Shown: positions 10,754 through 23,182, counted from the first letter of the stretch. The stretch: 64,000 nt of DNA from Musa acuminata AAA Group (GCF_036884655.1 NC_088348.1:27117501-27181500); one strand, 5' to 3'. Notes: a model not told the origin generated them from the letters alone. A program made the numbers and translations.

Positions 10754-13700
10754 ATGGGTTCGTCGTCGGGGCCGGGGCATGGGTACGATTACGCCTTCAA
10801 GATACTCTTGATCGGGGACTCCGGGGTGGGCAAGAGCAGCCTCCTCGTCTCTTTCATCTCCAACCACCTCGCGGACGATCTCTCCCCCACCATCGGTGCG
10901 CTTCCCTCTGTTCTCCTCCTCCTGCTCCCTTTGCCCTGTTCTAGATGCTTCTTGGATTGTGTTCGGGAAGGATGAGTTGTCTTGCAGATTTTGAAATATT
11001 TAATGATTTTTTATTTTTATTTTCTGAAATATTTCTTTGTTATTCTTAATGGTTGTTCTGTTCATTAACACGATCGCCATGACTGAAGCTGATTCGGCTC
11101 TACCAGAACTTTGAGGGTAAAGAATCGTGCTTGTGACTGACCCAGTAAACTACAGTTAACGGTGTAGGTGACTTTGGACTTGCACGCTCGATCTGGAACC
11201 ATGAAAAAATGAGTGTCATTCAAGAAAAAATAAAGAAAGAAAAGAGATGCTATGATATCAGTTCTTGATCATAGTGATTATTTTTTGCATGACCGGAAAA
11301 TGAAGCAAGTCTATATGTTGATGGTCAAGCATGGATTCGGGTAGCTGAGCCGAGGATTGTCTTATTTTTATTTTATTTTATTTGTATAGGCATCTGTGTT
11401 TTGTCCATTTTTAGTAATGACTTTGTGATGGACATTACTTATTTCTTTCACAATCTGCAAAAACAATTATGTAAGATCTTTAATCGTGTGAAAGGGTTTT
11501 GATACACCTTGATGTAATTGCTGTCTCATACTAATTCGGTGAATTTATCCATCTTTAACTGTTATGTTGAAAAGTGTGGAAGCTTAAGTGGTAGAAGAGG
11601 GGATTTATTTGTCATGTGGTTTTGAACTAGCCAGAGAACAATAAGTACCAACTACTAAACCAATTTTTAGTTCACAACTAGTTGTGATTTATTTTGCTTG
11701 TTCCTTTGGTAATGATGTTAACTAGAAAAAGAAAAGTTCACTCGAAGAAATTTTAGCAATGGGCCTTCATGGTCTTATGAACATTGTGTGTTTTGTGCAT
11801 CAGTACAAAAGTGTTGCTATTTATACAGTCACCCTTTGTCCTGCCATTGCTTGCAAAGTAACATTCGTGTCTATGAATTCATGACAATTATGTCAATTCA
11901 TTTCAAAATGAAAAGGTTTGGTGGGAATTTCTTGCTGACATCAACATCCTCAGAAACCTGCTCATGCATTGCAGCTGTTTGCTAATGCTATAACTGCTTC
12001 TTGAGGCTGTCTTTCCTATTGCTACTTCTTTGATAATAAACTAGAAAGAAAACAAGCATTTGACGGTTATATTTCTCTGGATCTCTAATGAATTTGTTCT
12101 AAATTTGCATTAACACAGGTTGATATTTTAATTGTTTGATGACATCTGAATGTCCTGACAAGGTCCTTCTTACCCTTTCAGGCCTTCAGTTTCTTTAGAT
12201 ATTTTTATGTAGTCTTTCATGGATTTTCACTCCAGTCTTGATTCATGTAGCTAAGAACTGGACTACGAATTATTTAGTAATGTCCTGACAAGGTAGCAAA
12301 ATGTTTTCTTGTGAGATTTTGATCAGATTAACATGGTACGAGTGAAAGATGTAAGTTTGCAAAACTTTGTAATGGTTGGACCATCATCAAAATGTAAATG
12401 CTGGTTTCATCTTAATTATCTGTATGACTCATTTGAATCTATTCTTCTACATGCATGTATCTATTTGGAAGTTTCCTAACTCTCATTCTTGCTTGCAAAT
12501 TGCTGATTTGGTGTTCCGAGTGATGTTTGATCTGGAATGTACATCAAAATTGGGGATAACCTGATCTTTGTTTGATTAATCAAGTACCATTTGCTTCTGT
12601 TGATATTTTTGGGCATCTGCAGAGCTTGAGGGGCTATTTTCAACTACACAATGTTTTTCAGTTTTGAAAATACATTAAAATTTGAATTTTTAGTGGTTTA
12701 TTAATTTTGGATATATGTTGCAAAGGTTAATTAGAGCAACCATTTTATATCAGTGATTCTGGAGGTGTCTGTGTTAATGCCTTTGTGGTTCAAAAATTTT
12801 CACCTTGTTTGTCTTGTTTTTATATGTTTTCTTTTTTATTTGTTAATAGGTGTCGATTTTAAAATCAAGCATCTTGCTGTTGGTGATGAGAAGTTGAAGC
12901 TGACGATATGGGACACTGGTAAATGAGAACATCTTTGAAGTTGAAAATTTTGTTATTATTCTCTTCCACTATTACCTACTTCGTAGCTAGCAAACCATCA
13001 CTTTAGCATGCTTTTAACAATTGCTTGATGAACATTTGCTATGTAGCTATTGATCCTCTGTTAAAGAAAAAGTGAAAATGTTAACAGGTAATGCATCTTA
13101 GCACATGAAACACATACAAATAACAGACTGGATTTGTGGAAGACAGGTTTCTTCGTTTTGCACTGTGCCACTACTATCATGAAACTATTATATGAAATTC
13201 TTGCAAAAAGTGGATTTTGTACATTTGTCAATTCTTTTTTTGCACTTTTTTCTAGTATAGATTATTTAATGAACATTACTGGCATTATAAAACATTTAAG
13301 TTCAAAAATGTGGTTTACTGTCAGATCATTGACCAAGGCAACCCTAGGCAAGAGAAAAACTTGCAAGAAAACCTAGAAAGATTAGCAGAAGATAACGATA
13401 TCATTTGTGCATATGCAACATTCTTGGCTTACATTTTGTACCATAAAACGCTGGTCTGACTTATACCTTATAGAAATGGAATGGATTTTATCGGTTTGGA
13501 AGGGAGCCATCGAATGAACCTATGCATACCTAGCTAGAAATATTGAAACATGGTCCAGACCATCCCTTTAAACGTGTTTAGCATCAGGTAAGATCAGCAT
13601 GACCTTTTAAGTACCTTGACAGCATTTATGATCCCTATGATTCAATTGATGATCACAACTGGAACACAATGTAGAGAGATGAGGACAGAGGATCAAAAGA

Positions 13701-16700
13701 AGATGAAGAAGCAGAGAAAGAGTTGTCTTTAGTCAGTTCTCATGTTTAGCTTCATCTCTGGCCCAATTTTTGGCTTTAACAATATCATTTGTGCATATGC
13801 AACATTCTTGGCTTACATTTTGTACCATAAAATGCTGGTCTGACTTATACCTTATAGAAATGGAATGGATTTTATCGGTTTGGAAGGGAGCCACCGAATG
13901 ACCCTATGCATACCTAGCTAGAAATATTGAAACATGGTCCAGACCATCCCTTTAAACGTGTTTAGCATCAGGTAAGATCAGCATGACCTTTCAGTTCTCA
14001 TGTTTTGCTTCATCTCTGGCCCAATTTTTGGCTTTAACCAAAAAAGAAGATGAAAATGAATACTTTTATCTATTGACATTCCCTATATCTTCTTTCCTCA
14101 GAGAAGAAGAATTCTTCTACAGAGTCCATATATGGTCCCAGAGCACAATAGATACTCTTTGAGGGGTCCATAGTTTAGGTCCAATTATCAGTCTAGGTAG
14201 ACAGTCCTTTAGCTAACGCCTAACATAAGGGCCTTCAAGATCTTTCATGACTTACTCACTTTTGTATTGTAGCTCCACTGTCTAGCAATAGCATACATCT
14301 CTCTCTGAAATGCACGTCTTCAAATATTCAAGTCCCATGGCATCTACTTATTTGCCAGGCAGACTGAGGTAATTGTCGATTATATATTGCATGTCGAAAT
14401 TTGTTCTATCAGTCCCTTGTCATTTCTGTATCCATCATTTTTGGATCCTAAGACATTAATTTGGTTACATCACTTCACAATTAGAGCCTTATCATAGAAT
14501 TATCCACTACAAGCTCATATGCATAATTAGTTGCATTGATTATTCCGTTAAGTTTGGACTTATTTATTTACATAACTGCCATTGTAAATGGAATATCTTA
14601 GATATTTTCTGCAGGTTCTTGATTAATATCCTTATGTTGCTTGTGAAATTTTTTTTATAGGAAACAATATAGGAAAGATGGCATGTTTCTTCTGCATATA
14701 GTGATGTGGTTTTTCTAAGGGGATGACTATGAATCTGCATATTGTTGAGTTTATTGCCCATATTGTTGATACATTTAATATTTTGTTCAATTATCCTATT
14801 CTCCTAAAACCATTTGTACATGTATTGCAGCTGGACAGGAGAGGTTTAGGACATTGACTAGTTCTTATTATAGAGGTTCTCAAGGAATAATTCTCGGTCA
14901 GTGACTTGTTTCAGACATTTTATTTCATTGTACATTGGAATAGTTGTTTATTCTTTTTACCTGCTATATTACCAATGTATATAGACTTTTTTCTTTATCT
15001 TTTAGAATTTATATAATTTTTCTTGAATGGCTTGTATGCAAATGTTACTACCATTCATTAATGCTTCATGGCTTGCATGCAAACATATGATATATTTCTA
15101 ATTTGTTAAGTATTCTATTTTGTTTCCACTCAAAAGTTTTTTTTTGCAAAATTGGGTTCCTGTGACACACAACTAGAGTTACTATCATGGAGATATTTAA
15201 CTGTCTTGTGTTCATTATTTTTCATTTTTTCTATAGCATAATTTTTTAACGCAACATTTGTATTTTAACCTCCTAACACTGATCTGCAGTATGCTAATTG
15301 GTTGAGCAATTATTTACTACTATTTTACTTGTGATCTGTTTTAACATTAATTTATGTAATTGTATTTTCACCACCTAACACATTGACATTACTATTTAAG
15401 ATGACATAGATTCAGATCTACAGTCTGCTAACTGATTTAGCAAGTTGCCCTTATCCAATAGTCTAGTACTACATTTCTTATTTTCTGTTTTAACATTAAT
15501 TTGTATTATTTAATACATACCTGCTTATTGTTTGTATGAAAAAACTTGTAGCATTGTGGATCAACTTTTCTTTAGACACTTAAAATGTTAAGAAGATTAA
15601 TAGATATATAAGAGAGGTATAATGTGCTGTTCAATCACAATTTGCTTCTGCTGTGGATTTTGGGTGCCTTTTACTCTCAGCATGCACACATGTTTTGCTT
15701 TTCGTCCTAGTGTATTTACTTTGTGATGAACCTCCATCTTCAGCACTCATGCACCCTGCTTGTGACCCATTAAAGTTCCTTCTATTGATTCCATAAATTT
15801 AGTGTGCAATATGCTTTGGATGTTAGCAATTATCTATCACATTTAAATTTTATGGCTGATTTTTTTTGCTGCTTTCAACTGCCTGTATTTAGGTTTCTTA
15901 ATGTAGGTTCGGTGATTTTCCTTTATACATGCTACAAATGCAGAAGAGTTAACTTATTTATTTGTTCTGTTAGTTTATGATGTGACAAAGCGAGAGACTT
16001 TTACCAATCTGGCTGATGTATGGGTCAAGGAAGTAGAATTATACTCAACAAACCGCAACTGTGTCAAAGTGCTTGTTGGAAATAAAGTTGACAAGGTTAC
16101 TTCTGCTCTTCAAGTGCTTGCCATTGTTGCTTCTGTCCTGTTTGCAGCTTATTTTTTTCTTTGTACGACTGTTGAATGTGTTAATGAACTTTTTAGATTA
16201 AGTAGCATCTTATAGTGGCTTTCAACTTTCCAGTGAATATTCACCATATTGTACAAGTCAAAAGCATTGTTTCTGAACTTTATATTTGGACTTTATTTGA
16301 TGATTTTAATTAATTAGCAATTCGTTGTTTGAGTACGAGAATCAGAAAGTTACCATGATAATGCATCTTGCTTTTAACCACTTAAGAGGTTTGCAGACTA
16401 GTAGATGATACATTGAAGCTATCTGCTTTACTAAAAGATTCTGTTCAGCTAAACATCTCTATGTTAAGCTACTATCAAATAGAATCAACCTATCAGTAAA
16501 ACAGTACATGCCTAAAACATTAGAAAAAAAACTAGGTTTATCTTGCATGGTTTTTTTCTTTGCATGACTAACCATTTCTATTAGAACCTTTTAGGAGGCT
16601 GATAGGATGGTGACCAGAGAAGAGGGGATTTCCTTTGCCAATGAGTATGGGTGTTTGTTTATTGAGTGCAGTGCAAAAACAAGAGCCAATGTGGAGAAAT

Positions 16701-17947
16701 GTTTTGAAGAACTGGCATTGAAGGTACTCTTCTATCCAATGAATACAACCATTTGTTTTCATCCAGCAAAAAATTGAGATATTTAAGAACTGAATAGACT
16801 GTAAGTATGATCCGATGAAGAATCTTGTAGCTGACGAGAATATGAAAACCATATGGTACATGTAAGTTTGTTCACTTTTTTAAGTTGGCCTACCCGTAAA
16901 CATCAGTTTGACCTGAAATCCTAGTCGGGTTCAAATTTTGCTTTGGCAGACCCAATCCTGTGGTGATCATGTCTAATCACAGTCCAAGGTCAGGTTTTAA
17001 TCAGCTTGGGTTTCCCAAATTTCAGCCTATATACTGGGAAATGTACCATACCACATTCTGCCCTTGTGCCACACACCATACTGAACCCTGACCTAGATAA
17101 CTATTGTATGAACTAGGAAGTAATAGTAGAATTGATCCTCTACTATGCTTTTAATTGTTTTATTACAATGACCTCCTATCGCTGTATATTACAATCAAGC
17201 AAGCTTCTTCTTCTTTTGGTGTAAGTCTCTTACTTTGATAAGAAGTATTGCTAAATCTATTTTAATTCATAAAAGCACATGAATGTTTGTTTTGAAAAAG
17301 CCTGCTGGTGGCCACAAAGTTGAATATAAGAAGATACATCTGGATAATTGAAGAGCAGTCTGTATAACAACTATTCTGTCTGTTGCAGTAATCACCATCC
17401 TTTTTTCTTACCATCAGTCTAATCTTGAGCTAAACTGTCATCAGACTTTCAATGTAGCATCTTTGAATGTCTGGCTGGTACCTCTGCTTGCCATACATAA
17501 CAAAGTTCACTCGACTGAGCTGTCAAAGTTCCTACTTAACAATATTTGATTCTCATGATCTTTTTGCTTGCTTGCTTACCACTGATGGAATGTAGATCTT
17601 CTCGACACCTATGGTATATGAAATGTAGTCACCACTATCCTACATTCAACACCATCCATAATTTTTCGCAACATAGTATCCATGTAAAGCTAAGTTGTCC
17701 TTTTTGATATCTCTGTAAAATTACCTTAGTCTGTCTCCAGTCACCAACAATTAGATTCTTCTTATTCCATTTGAAGCTCTGAATTGGCAAATATTATGCA
17801 TTGAGGATTACAAATTTGAAGCTATTCTACTCTTTTTAGATTATGGAAGTTCCTATACTGGTGGAGGAAGGATCAGTTCCAGTTAAAAGGAATATTCTGA
17901 AACAAAAACAGGAACAACATGCACACCAAGGAGGCTGTTGCTCATGA
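10754..17947 (+). CDS. RABC/Rab18-type small GTPase
   Basis: Six exons give a complete 211-residue protein: 10754-10895, 12850-12918, 14831-14896, 15974-16095, 16595-16723 and 17840-17947. Phases match at every junction. G1 is GDSGVGKSS (21-29), the effector region [16 protein letters not shown] (43-58), G3 WDTAGQERF (68-76), G4 NKVD (129-132) and G5 ECSAK (157-161). The C-terminus is GGCCS, so Cys209 and Cys210 are the probable geranylgeranylation sites. All nucleotide-binding residues, including the catalytic Gln73, are intact. The effector region and [15 protein letters not shown] are typical of plant RABC1, the Rab18 homologue linked to lipid droplets and ER-related traffic. The start was chosen because it opens [20 protein letters not shown] in frame with G1 and follows the GA-rich leader. 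Confidence 0.94.
13394..14038 (+). repeat. Tandem duplication in intron 2 of the Rab gene, second copy with a deletion
   Basis: Copy 1 (about 13394-13780) and copy 2 (about 13778-14038) share the block from ATATCATTTGTGCATATGCA to AAGATCAGCATGACCTTT. Both also share the block from CAGTTCTCATGTTT to TTTTTGGCTTTAAC. The roughly 130 bases between these blocks in copy 1 (about 13604-13734) are missing from copy 2. The copies differ by only a few bases, which points to a fairly recent event. No terminal inverted repeats were seen, so this looks like a segmental duplication and not a transposon. Confidence 0.9.
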
Positions 17948-18958
17948 TTTTTACTACCTGGAGTATACTCCTCTGAGCAATGAAGCAGGTGAAGACCAAT
18001 TGTATCACTTTGTCCTCCTTAAGGTGCTTTTTTAAGTTTGTAAATGAGTTGTATCAGTTCATCTTTTGCACTGTTGATGTGTATCAGCCCGAGTGATCTT
18101 GAGTGGGTTATGAGGTAGGAAGTTAGGCTGTGTACAGAAAAGAATGAATATTTTTTTTGGGTGTGCTATTTGATGATATGATTTTATCAGTTTGCTTATT
18201 AGTTCACAGATCCATAATATGTTTGTTTTTAAAGCTTATGACATATTGTTTGTAGAGGAATTGTTTCGTGATCCTATTTTTACGTTTGGGAATACGTTTA
18301 AAATGTAAATTGAGGACTTAATGTATATTTTAAATATGAATTATTATTTGATAACTTTTAAATTAAATTTGATATAGAGACAAAAGATTCAAACGTTGAT
18401 GTTATTCTTGTACAAATGTTGATGCTATAATAGGTAGCATTATCATTTCAACAGTATTTGTGAGATGATAATAAATATTTTTAAATTTCTCAAAGTATCT
18501 GTGATATTATCTAAAATACAAGATTATAAAAATTTATCCTTTTTTGTTAAACGGTTGGCAGTTCTTTCTTATTCTATTAGATGAAATTTTATTTATTTAT
18601 TTTGAAATTTTTTATATTTATTTATATAGTTATATTTATTATATATTTAAATCATATATTTTTTTAATCAGATTATATATATTTATCTTAACTAAAAAAT
18701 ATGTATTTATTTTCGAATAAATACTAAAAGAAAGTATAATTTAAATATATTTTTTCAAATATTTAAAATATTTTATAATTAGATAATTTTTTATTTTTTT
18801 ACAATATATATTAAGAATGTAAAAATATTGCGAAACGTATTTATAACTATTAGAGTCAGTATCTATCAAGAACTTATCTTCCTCATGAGAAGACGTCTTA
18901 TCCATTCAAAATGAAGAGGAAAATAATGCTGGCTTTGGGTTTATAAACAAACGAATCA
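17948..18958. other. 3' UTR of the Rab gene and AT-rich spacer
   Basis: About 250-300 bases of likely 3' UTR follow the stop codon. Very AT-rich DNA with ATTTATTTA-like runs then fills 18290-18830. No gene or recognisable repeat family was found. Confidence 0.6.
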
Positions 18959-19030
18959 GATGCGAGGATTAGACTTTAACTGTCGACCAATGAACGGCTC
19001 AGATGCGGCGGAGGGAGACGCGGACGAATG

Positions 19031-19066
19031 TTTAGGGTTTAGGGTTTCTTCCACCATCTATAAAAG
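19031..19066 (+). promoter_or_regulatory. Telo-box and TATA promoter of the snoRNA cluster
   Basis: TTTAGGGTTTAGGGTTT (19031-19047) is a double telo-box, and TATAAAA follows at 19059-19065. Telo-boxes near a TATA box are typical of plant snoRNA clusters and of translation-related genes. The first candidate snoRNA begins about 150 bases downstream, so the transcript would be a precursor with a leader. Confidence 0.75.
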
Positions 19067-19213
19067 CGGCTGCCCATATTCACTTTCCTCGCCCTCGATC
19101 GCCGCTTCGGCTGACTTCTTCGTCGCCTTCGCCGCCAGCTCTCTCATTTGTATCCGTTTTTATTTTAGATTGTCTCCGCGGGTTACGATCTATCTCGAGC
19201 CGTGTTAGTTTGG

Positions 19214-19290
19214 ATCAAGTGATGAGAAAACTGCAACAATTTGATGGAGATACCTCTCCATGATTCCTCGTATTTGAGTTTCCGATGGTG
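19214..19290 (+). ncRNA. Candidate box C/D snoRNA, type A copy 1
   Basis: Box C GTGATGA is at 19219-19225 and a D-like CCGA at 19282-19285. Copy 2 (20129-20205) has the canonical CTGA at the same place. The two copies share AAACTGCAACAAT and CTCCATGATTC-type blocks. The D-box change may make this copy weak. I could not match the guide to a known rRNA target. Confidence 0.55.
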
Positions 19291-19342
19291 CCTCCTTACC
19301 TTTGTCGTCGGGTTTCAGATCGTATCTGTTGTGATTTGTATA

Positions 19343-19424
19343 TTCAGTGATTTCGTTCGTGATTCTTGCCATTTCATTCAGATGGGACATGATGATATTA
19401 GTTGGTCCGTGTTTCTGATTACAT
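19343..19424 (+). ncRNA. Possible box C/D snoRNA, type B copy 1
   Basis: A conserved block ends in TTTCTGATTACAT, with box D CTGA at 19415-19418. It occurs again in the second unit (20262-20338). An ATGATGAT C-like motif is only about 25 bases upstream of box D. The outer CAGTG motif is a poor box C, so the 5' boundary is uncertain. Confidence 0.35.
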
Positions 19425-19549
19425 GGTGACTGATACTCCTTTACCAATTCTGATCCCACAGAACTCGTTTATGGCTGCTAACTCTTCTTCTTTTTTCTGT
19501 TTATTTGCTTATTTTTCGCTTAGCAAATTTTCTCCGTTCTTCCTATTTG

Positions 19550-19643
19550 ATGGTATGATGAATCTTGAAATGGAATCTTCGCATGTCAGACTTCAGAGAT
19601 ACCTCGAGTATCGATGAGAAGCCATTTCATTCTTCTGAGCCAG
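19550..19643 (+). ncRNA. Candidate box C/D snoRNA, type C copy 1
   Basis: Box C is ATGATGA (19555-19561) and box D CTGA (19635-19638). An internal CGATGAGAA C'-like box and a CAGA D'-like motif are present. Three copies in this locus share ATCTTCGCATGTCAGACTTC and GAGTATCGATGAGAAG. Conservation of this element across diverged flanks supports a functional RNA. The target is not identified. Confidence 0.7.
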
Positions 19644-19962
19644 CTATTTCTTTTTCACCGCGACTCCATTAGAATTTGTCTTATGGATTTCTTATGCATT
19701 TTGAGGACACTGTTTATGTGCGTCGACCTGAGTTGGTTCTGCGTGCGAATTAGGCTACGTACAGAAAAAAAAAGAAATTATTCATTTTCTGCGCTCATTG
19801 ATGATGATTTTATCAGTTAAGAGATCGGCAGATCACAAAATATTTTTTGAGGGACTGATTCATGTTCTTATTTGAAATTTATTTAAATAAGCCATTTTTT
19901 TTATTGAAGCCGATGTATCTGTCGACTTTTGTTGCAAGTTTGTAAGAAAGACCTTTCCCGTC

Positions 19963-19969
19963 TATAAAA
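19963..19969 (+). promoter_or_regulatory. TATA box of the second snoRNA unit
   Basis: TATAAAA at 19963-19969 is followed by GGGGCTGCCGGCAAGCATTC. The first unit has the matching arrangement (TATAAAAGCGGCTGCCCATA). No telo-box precedes this copy, so its promoter may be weaker, or transcription may come from the first promoter. Confidence 0.5.
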
Positions 19970-20128
19970 AGGGGCTGCCGGCAAGCATTCTGCTCGGCCT
20001 CGATCACTGCGACGACTGAATTCGTTGTCGCCATCGCCGCCTTTCTGTCAGCTTCATCTAGTTTTCGTTTCGGTTGCCCCCTCAGGTTTCGATAGGTTTT
20101 CGATCTATCTCAAGGCATGTTTGTTCGG

Positions 20129-20205
20129 ATCAAGTGATGAGGAAACTGCAACAATATGATGGGAATACTTCTCCATGATTCGTTGTATTTAAGTCTCTGA
20201 TGATA
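20129..20205 (+). ncRNA. Candidate box C/D snoRNA, type A copy 2
   Basis: Box C is GTGATGA (20134-20140) and box D CTGA (20197-20200), both canonical. It is the duplicate of the element at 19214-19290, and the same TTCGGATCAAGTGATGA-like lead-in precedes both. Confidence 0.65.
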
Positions 20206-20261
20206 CGTCCTCGTTCGCTTTCGTATTGTGTTTGTTGTTGCTAGTGTTCTGGTTCTAGTAG

Positions 20262-20338
20262 ATGCAGTGCTTCCGTTTACGATTCTTGTTATTGAAGGAC
20301 ATGATCGTAGAGTTGACAGGTCCATGTTTCTGATTACA
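20262..20338 (+). ncRNA. Possible box C/D snoRNA, type B copy 2
   Basis: This is the duplicate of 19343-19424 and ends with the same TTTCTGATTACAT (box D CTGA at 20330-20333). Its C-like box is degenerate (ATGATCG). A second partial copy of the TTTCTGATTACAT block follows at about 20347-20360. Confidence 0.3.
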
Positions 20339-20450
20339 TTCCTTGCCATTTCTGATTACATGGTTTCGATGTTCTTCCTTCTTTTTTTTTTTCTTTTCCG
20401 TTGATTTGTTTTTTTTACTCGAGAAAATGTCTCCGTCCTTAATTTATGAT

Positions 20451-20544
20451 ATGCTATGACGAATCATGAAATATAATCTTCGCATGTCAGACTTCAGAGA
20501 TGCCTCGAGTATCGATGAGAAGCCATTTCATTGTTCTGAGCAAA
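20451..20544 (+). ncRNA. Candidate box C/D snoRNA, type C copy 2
   Basis: The conserved core and box D (CTGA, 20536-20539) match copy 1. Box C reads ATGACGA, one base off consensus, so activity is uncertain. Confidence 0.6.
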
Positions 20545-20584
20545 CTGTTTTTATTCGATTTTTCTTCGTTTCCACTAATTCGTT

Positions 20585-20679
20585 ATGCTACGATGAATTA
20601 TGAAATGTAATCTTCGCATGTCAGACTTCAGAGGTACTCTCGAGTATCGATGAGAAGTCATTTCATTCTTCTGAGCAAG
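20585..20679 (+). ncRNA. Candidate box C/D snoRNA, type C copy 3
   Basis: This third copy has box C ACGATGA-like (20590-20596), the same core and box D CTGA (20671-20674). It follows copy 2 after about 40 bases, so the type C element was duplicated again within the second unit. Confidence 0.6.
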
Positions 20680-21164
20680 TTGTGTACTGCATCAGAATGT
20701 TTCGTATTGCATTTCTTAGCATGATCAATAAATCGATCAAACAGAACACCTCTTTTTGAATGATTAAATGCGAGTTGATTGCAGATTTCATGGACAAATA
20801 TGAGGGGGCTGACTCATCTTGACTCATTTTGTATACAATTATGTGTACAATTTTTCTATAGCATATTAATTTATTTTTAATTTGATAATAAATCTGGTAT
20901 TCCTTAATGTGGACCTTTTGAATTAAACATCCTGAGTGCGAGCATGTCATCCTAGACACCGTAATTAATTACATTATGAGCAATCTTTATTCTATATGTT
21001 TTATGAAATAAATAAACTGTATCACCTTAATTTCTCCCTCTAGTTTGGAAAAGTCAGCTATTATAAGTTTTAGTGCCAAAGAATTCCATTGGTGTGACAA
21101 CTTTCAAATTGCATATTTTGGTAACTTGTCCTCTAACAATTGCTTAGGACCATGCTCCTCGAGT
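20680..21164. other. Spacer between the snoRNA cluster and the retrotransposon
   Basis: The spacer is AT-rich without a recognisable gene. The last part may already belong to the retrotransposon LTR, whose left boundary I could not fix. Confidence 0.5.
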
Positions 21165-21400
21165 ATGACGGTGTCTTGTAAAGATTGGGATGGCACCAAT
21201 CAAGTACAATGTTGTCTCGTAAAGATTTGTATGGTGTTAACCAAGTACATTTTTGTATGGTGTTAACCAAGTACAACGTTGTCTTGTAAAGTTCGGGACG
21301 ACGTCGATCGAGTATAATGTCACCCCGTAAAGATCGGGATGATGTTGACCAAGTATAATGTTAAAGATTGAGACGATGTCAAGCGAGTATAGATGATGTC
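21165..21400 (+). repeat. Degenerate tandem repeat of about 40 bp
   Basis: About six imperfect units of the form GTCTCGTAAAGAT..GGATGGTGTTAACCAAGTACAAT follow one another. Unit length varies by deletion. The repeat directly precedes the decayed gypsy element and probably belongs to its LTR or 5' untranslated region. Confidence 0.75.
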
Positions 21401-22269
21401 TTGCATTCCAGAAGTGAGGTTCGAGCTTGACCCAATTGGATGATGGCTTTCATTGCTCTAAGTATCAACGTGGGCAATCTTTTGCATTCGGGATTTGATT
21501 GAATTGTGTAGACCTCTCAGTCACGGTGTAAAGGTTTACAAATATTTTAGCACTAGAAGGATGGCCTGATGTCGCAAGATCAACCTTGACCAAGCAAATT
21601 GGTTGAACACTGAACGAGCGCCTCTTGACCCACTCAAGGTTCGGAGAACAACTCTCGCCTCCCTCGGAGCAATAGGCAAATGGCACCGTGATAATCCCGG
21701 GGCACTATTAGCGGTTGTTCACTGACCCGGGGTTATCGCCCTTTAGGATAGCCATCGCTTAACCTCCCATCTCCGTCGAGGCTTTCCTTGGCCTGACACA
21801 CCAAGTCCAAGTTTTGTCTAGGATGATGCAAACCATCGTTCCTCTCGTTCCTCGCTTCGGGCAACTCTCGACGTTCCCACATGCCATAATGGGAGTTGTT
21901 GCCCCCTTCTCCCACGCAACCTCCACCCTCTCCTGGACCACCCTTGGTCCCTCAGTGACCTATGATAACGAACATTGCCTTATCGCTTGAAGGGTGATCG
22001 AATTAGAGGCCAATGCCCATGCATAGCACGCAAAGCCTTTGGCAGTCTTGAGCCCGATACACTATCGTTCAACTCAGTGGACTCTCTTCGGGCACAGTTA
22101 CACTCAGTCAATCAACACTTATATGAGGTTCAATGAGAGTTTCATAAGTCCAAAGAAGAGCTTGGCGAGACCTCTTCATGAGGGTAGCCCTTCACATTGG
22201 AGATTCAGACAAGCTCGTCCCTCCTAGCTTTCGCCTCCCTATGCTCGTAGCCTATGACGGTGGCTTCGA

Positions 22270-23085
22270 CCCTGACGAAGCATGTCGTTGCTTTTTAAGC
22301 CCGTTTTTCAAGCCCAGATGGCCCTATACGACACATCGGATGCCCTCATGTGTAAGGTGTTCCCCACCTCGCTTCGTGGCTCGACTCGTATGTGGTACAG
22401 TCGCCTTAGACCAACCTCGATCACCTCCTTCGACCAGTTGGCCAAAGAGTTCAAGCTCAACTTCTTGGCCAGTGTGCGATCGAAATCATCTGCAGCTCTG
22501 CTCCTCGGTCTCAGCCAAAAGGATGATTTCTTATTTCGTGACTCGTTTTACTACCGAAATCTGGGGGTTACTCGATGCTCATCCCTCTTTGATAATGTAA
22601 GAGTTCTTAATGGGACTTCGGCCTTCCGGATTTTGGTCGTTGGTCGAGCGACCGTCGATGACTATTTCTAAAATGCTTCAATGTACTAATCAATACGTAG
22701 CTGCCGAGACATTGATGGCGGGAAAGCACAAGGAGCATAAGAGGTCGCAAGTGGAACCGCCCTGGGGCAAGCCTTGGTATTGCCAAGGAGGATCGATCGG
22801 CCCGATGCATCTCTCTCGAGGCCCCCTCTCCGGCGTCTAAATTCCTCTAGGATGGAGATATTCCTACATATTAGGGAGAAGAGACTCTTGAAGGCCCCAC
22901 GTGAGCTTAGAGATTGCTCAAAGTACTGTCGGTTTTATCGCAACTATAATCATGACACCGAGGAGTGTCGCGACTTGAAGAACCAGATTGAAGAGCTCAT
23001 ACGTCGGGGACACCTTGGTCACTATGTTAGAAGACCAGGCGAATTATCGCCACGCCCTTCGGGGTCCAGTAGAGAAGTAGATTGA
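22270..23085 (+). pseudogene. gag remnant (retrotransposon gag domain and zinc-knuckle region)
   Basis: One frame holds [20 protein letters not shown] and a [20 protein letters not shown] segment, the typical plant retrotransposon gag fold. After a frame change, the cysteine-rich part reads [20 protein letters not shown], followed by [15 protein letters not shown]. Stops and a frameshift separate the two parts. Gag would have formed the particle of the mobile element; it is not functional here. Confidence 0.85.
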
Positions 23086-23182
23086 TGTGATCAGCAGCGG
23101 CCCAACATCAGGTGGGGATCGCATGGCGGGGTGAAAGGCTTACGACTAAGCAGTTGTTGAAAAATGATCGAGGCAACCGCAA

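Noticed and set aside
21165..21400. Possible CRISPR-like repeat array
   Set aside because: The units are degenerate, contiguous tandem repeats without spacers, in a plant retrotransposon context.
22178..22600. 140-codon ORF in the gag region
   Set aside because: It is the wrong frame; the neighbouring frame holds the recognisable gag motifs.
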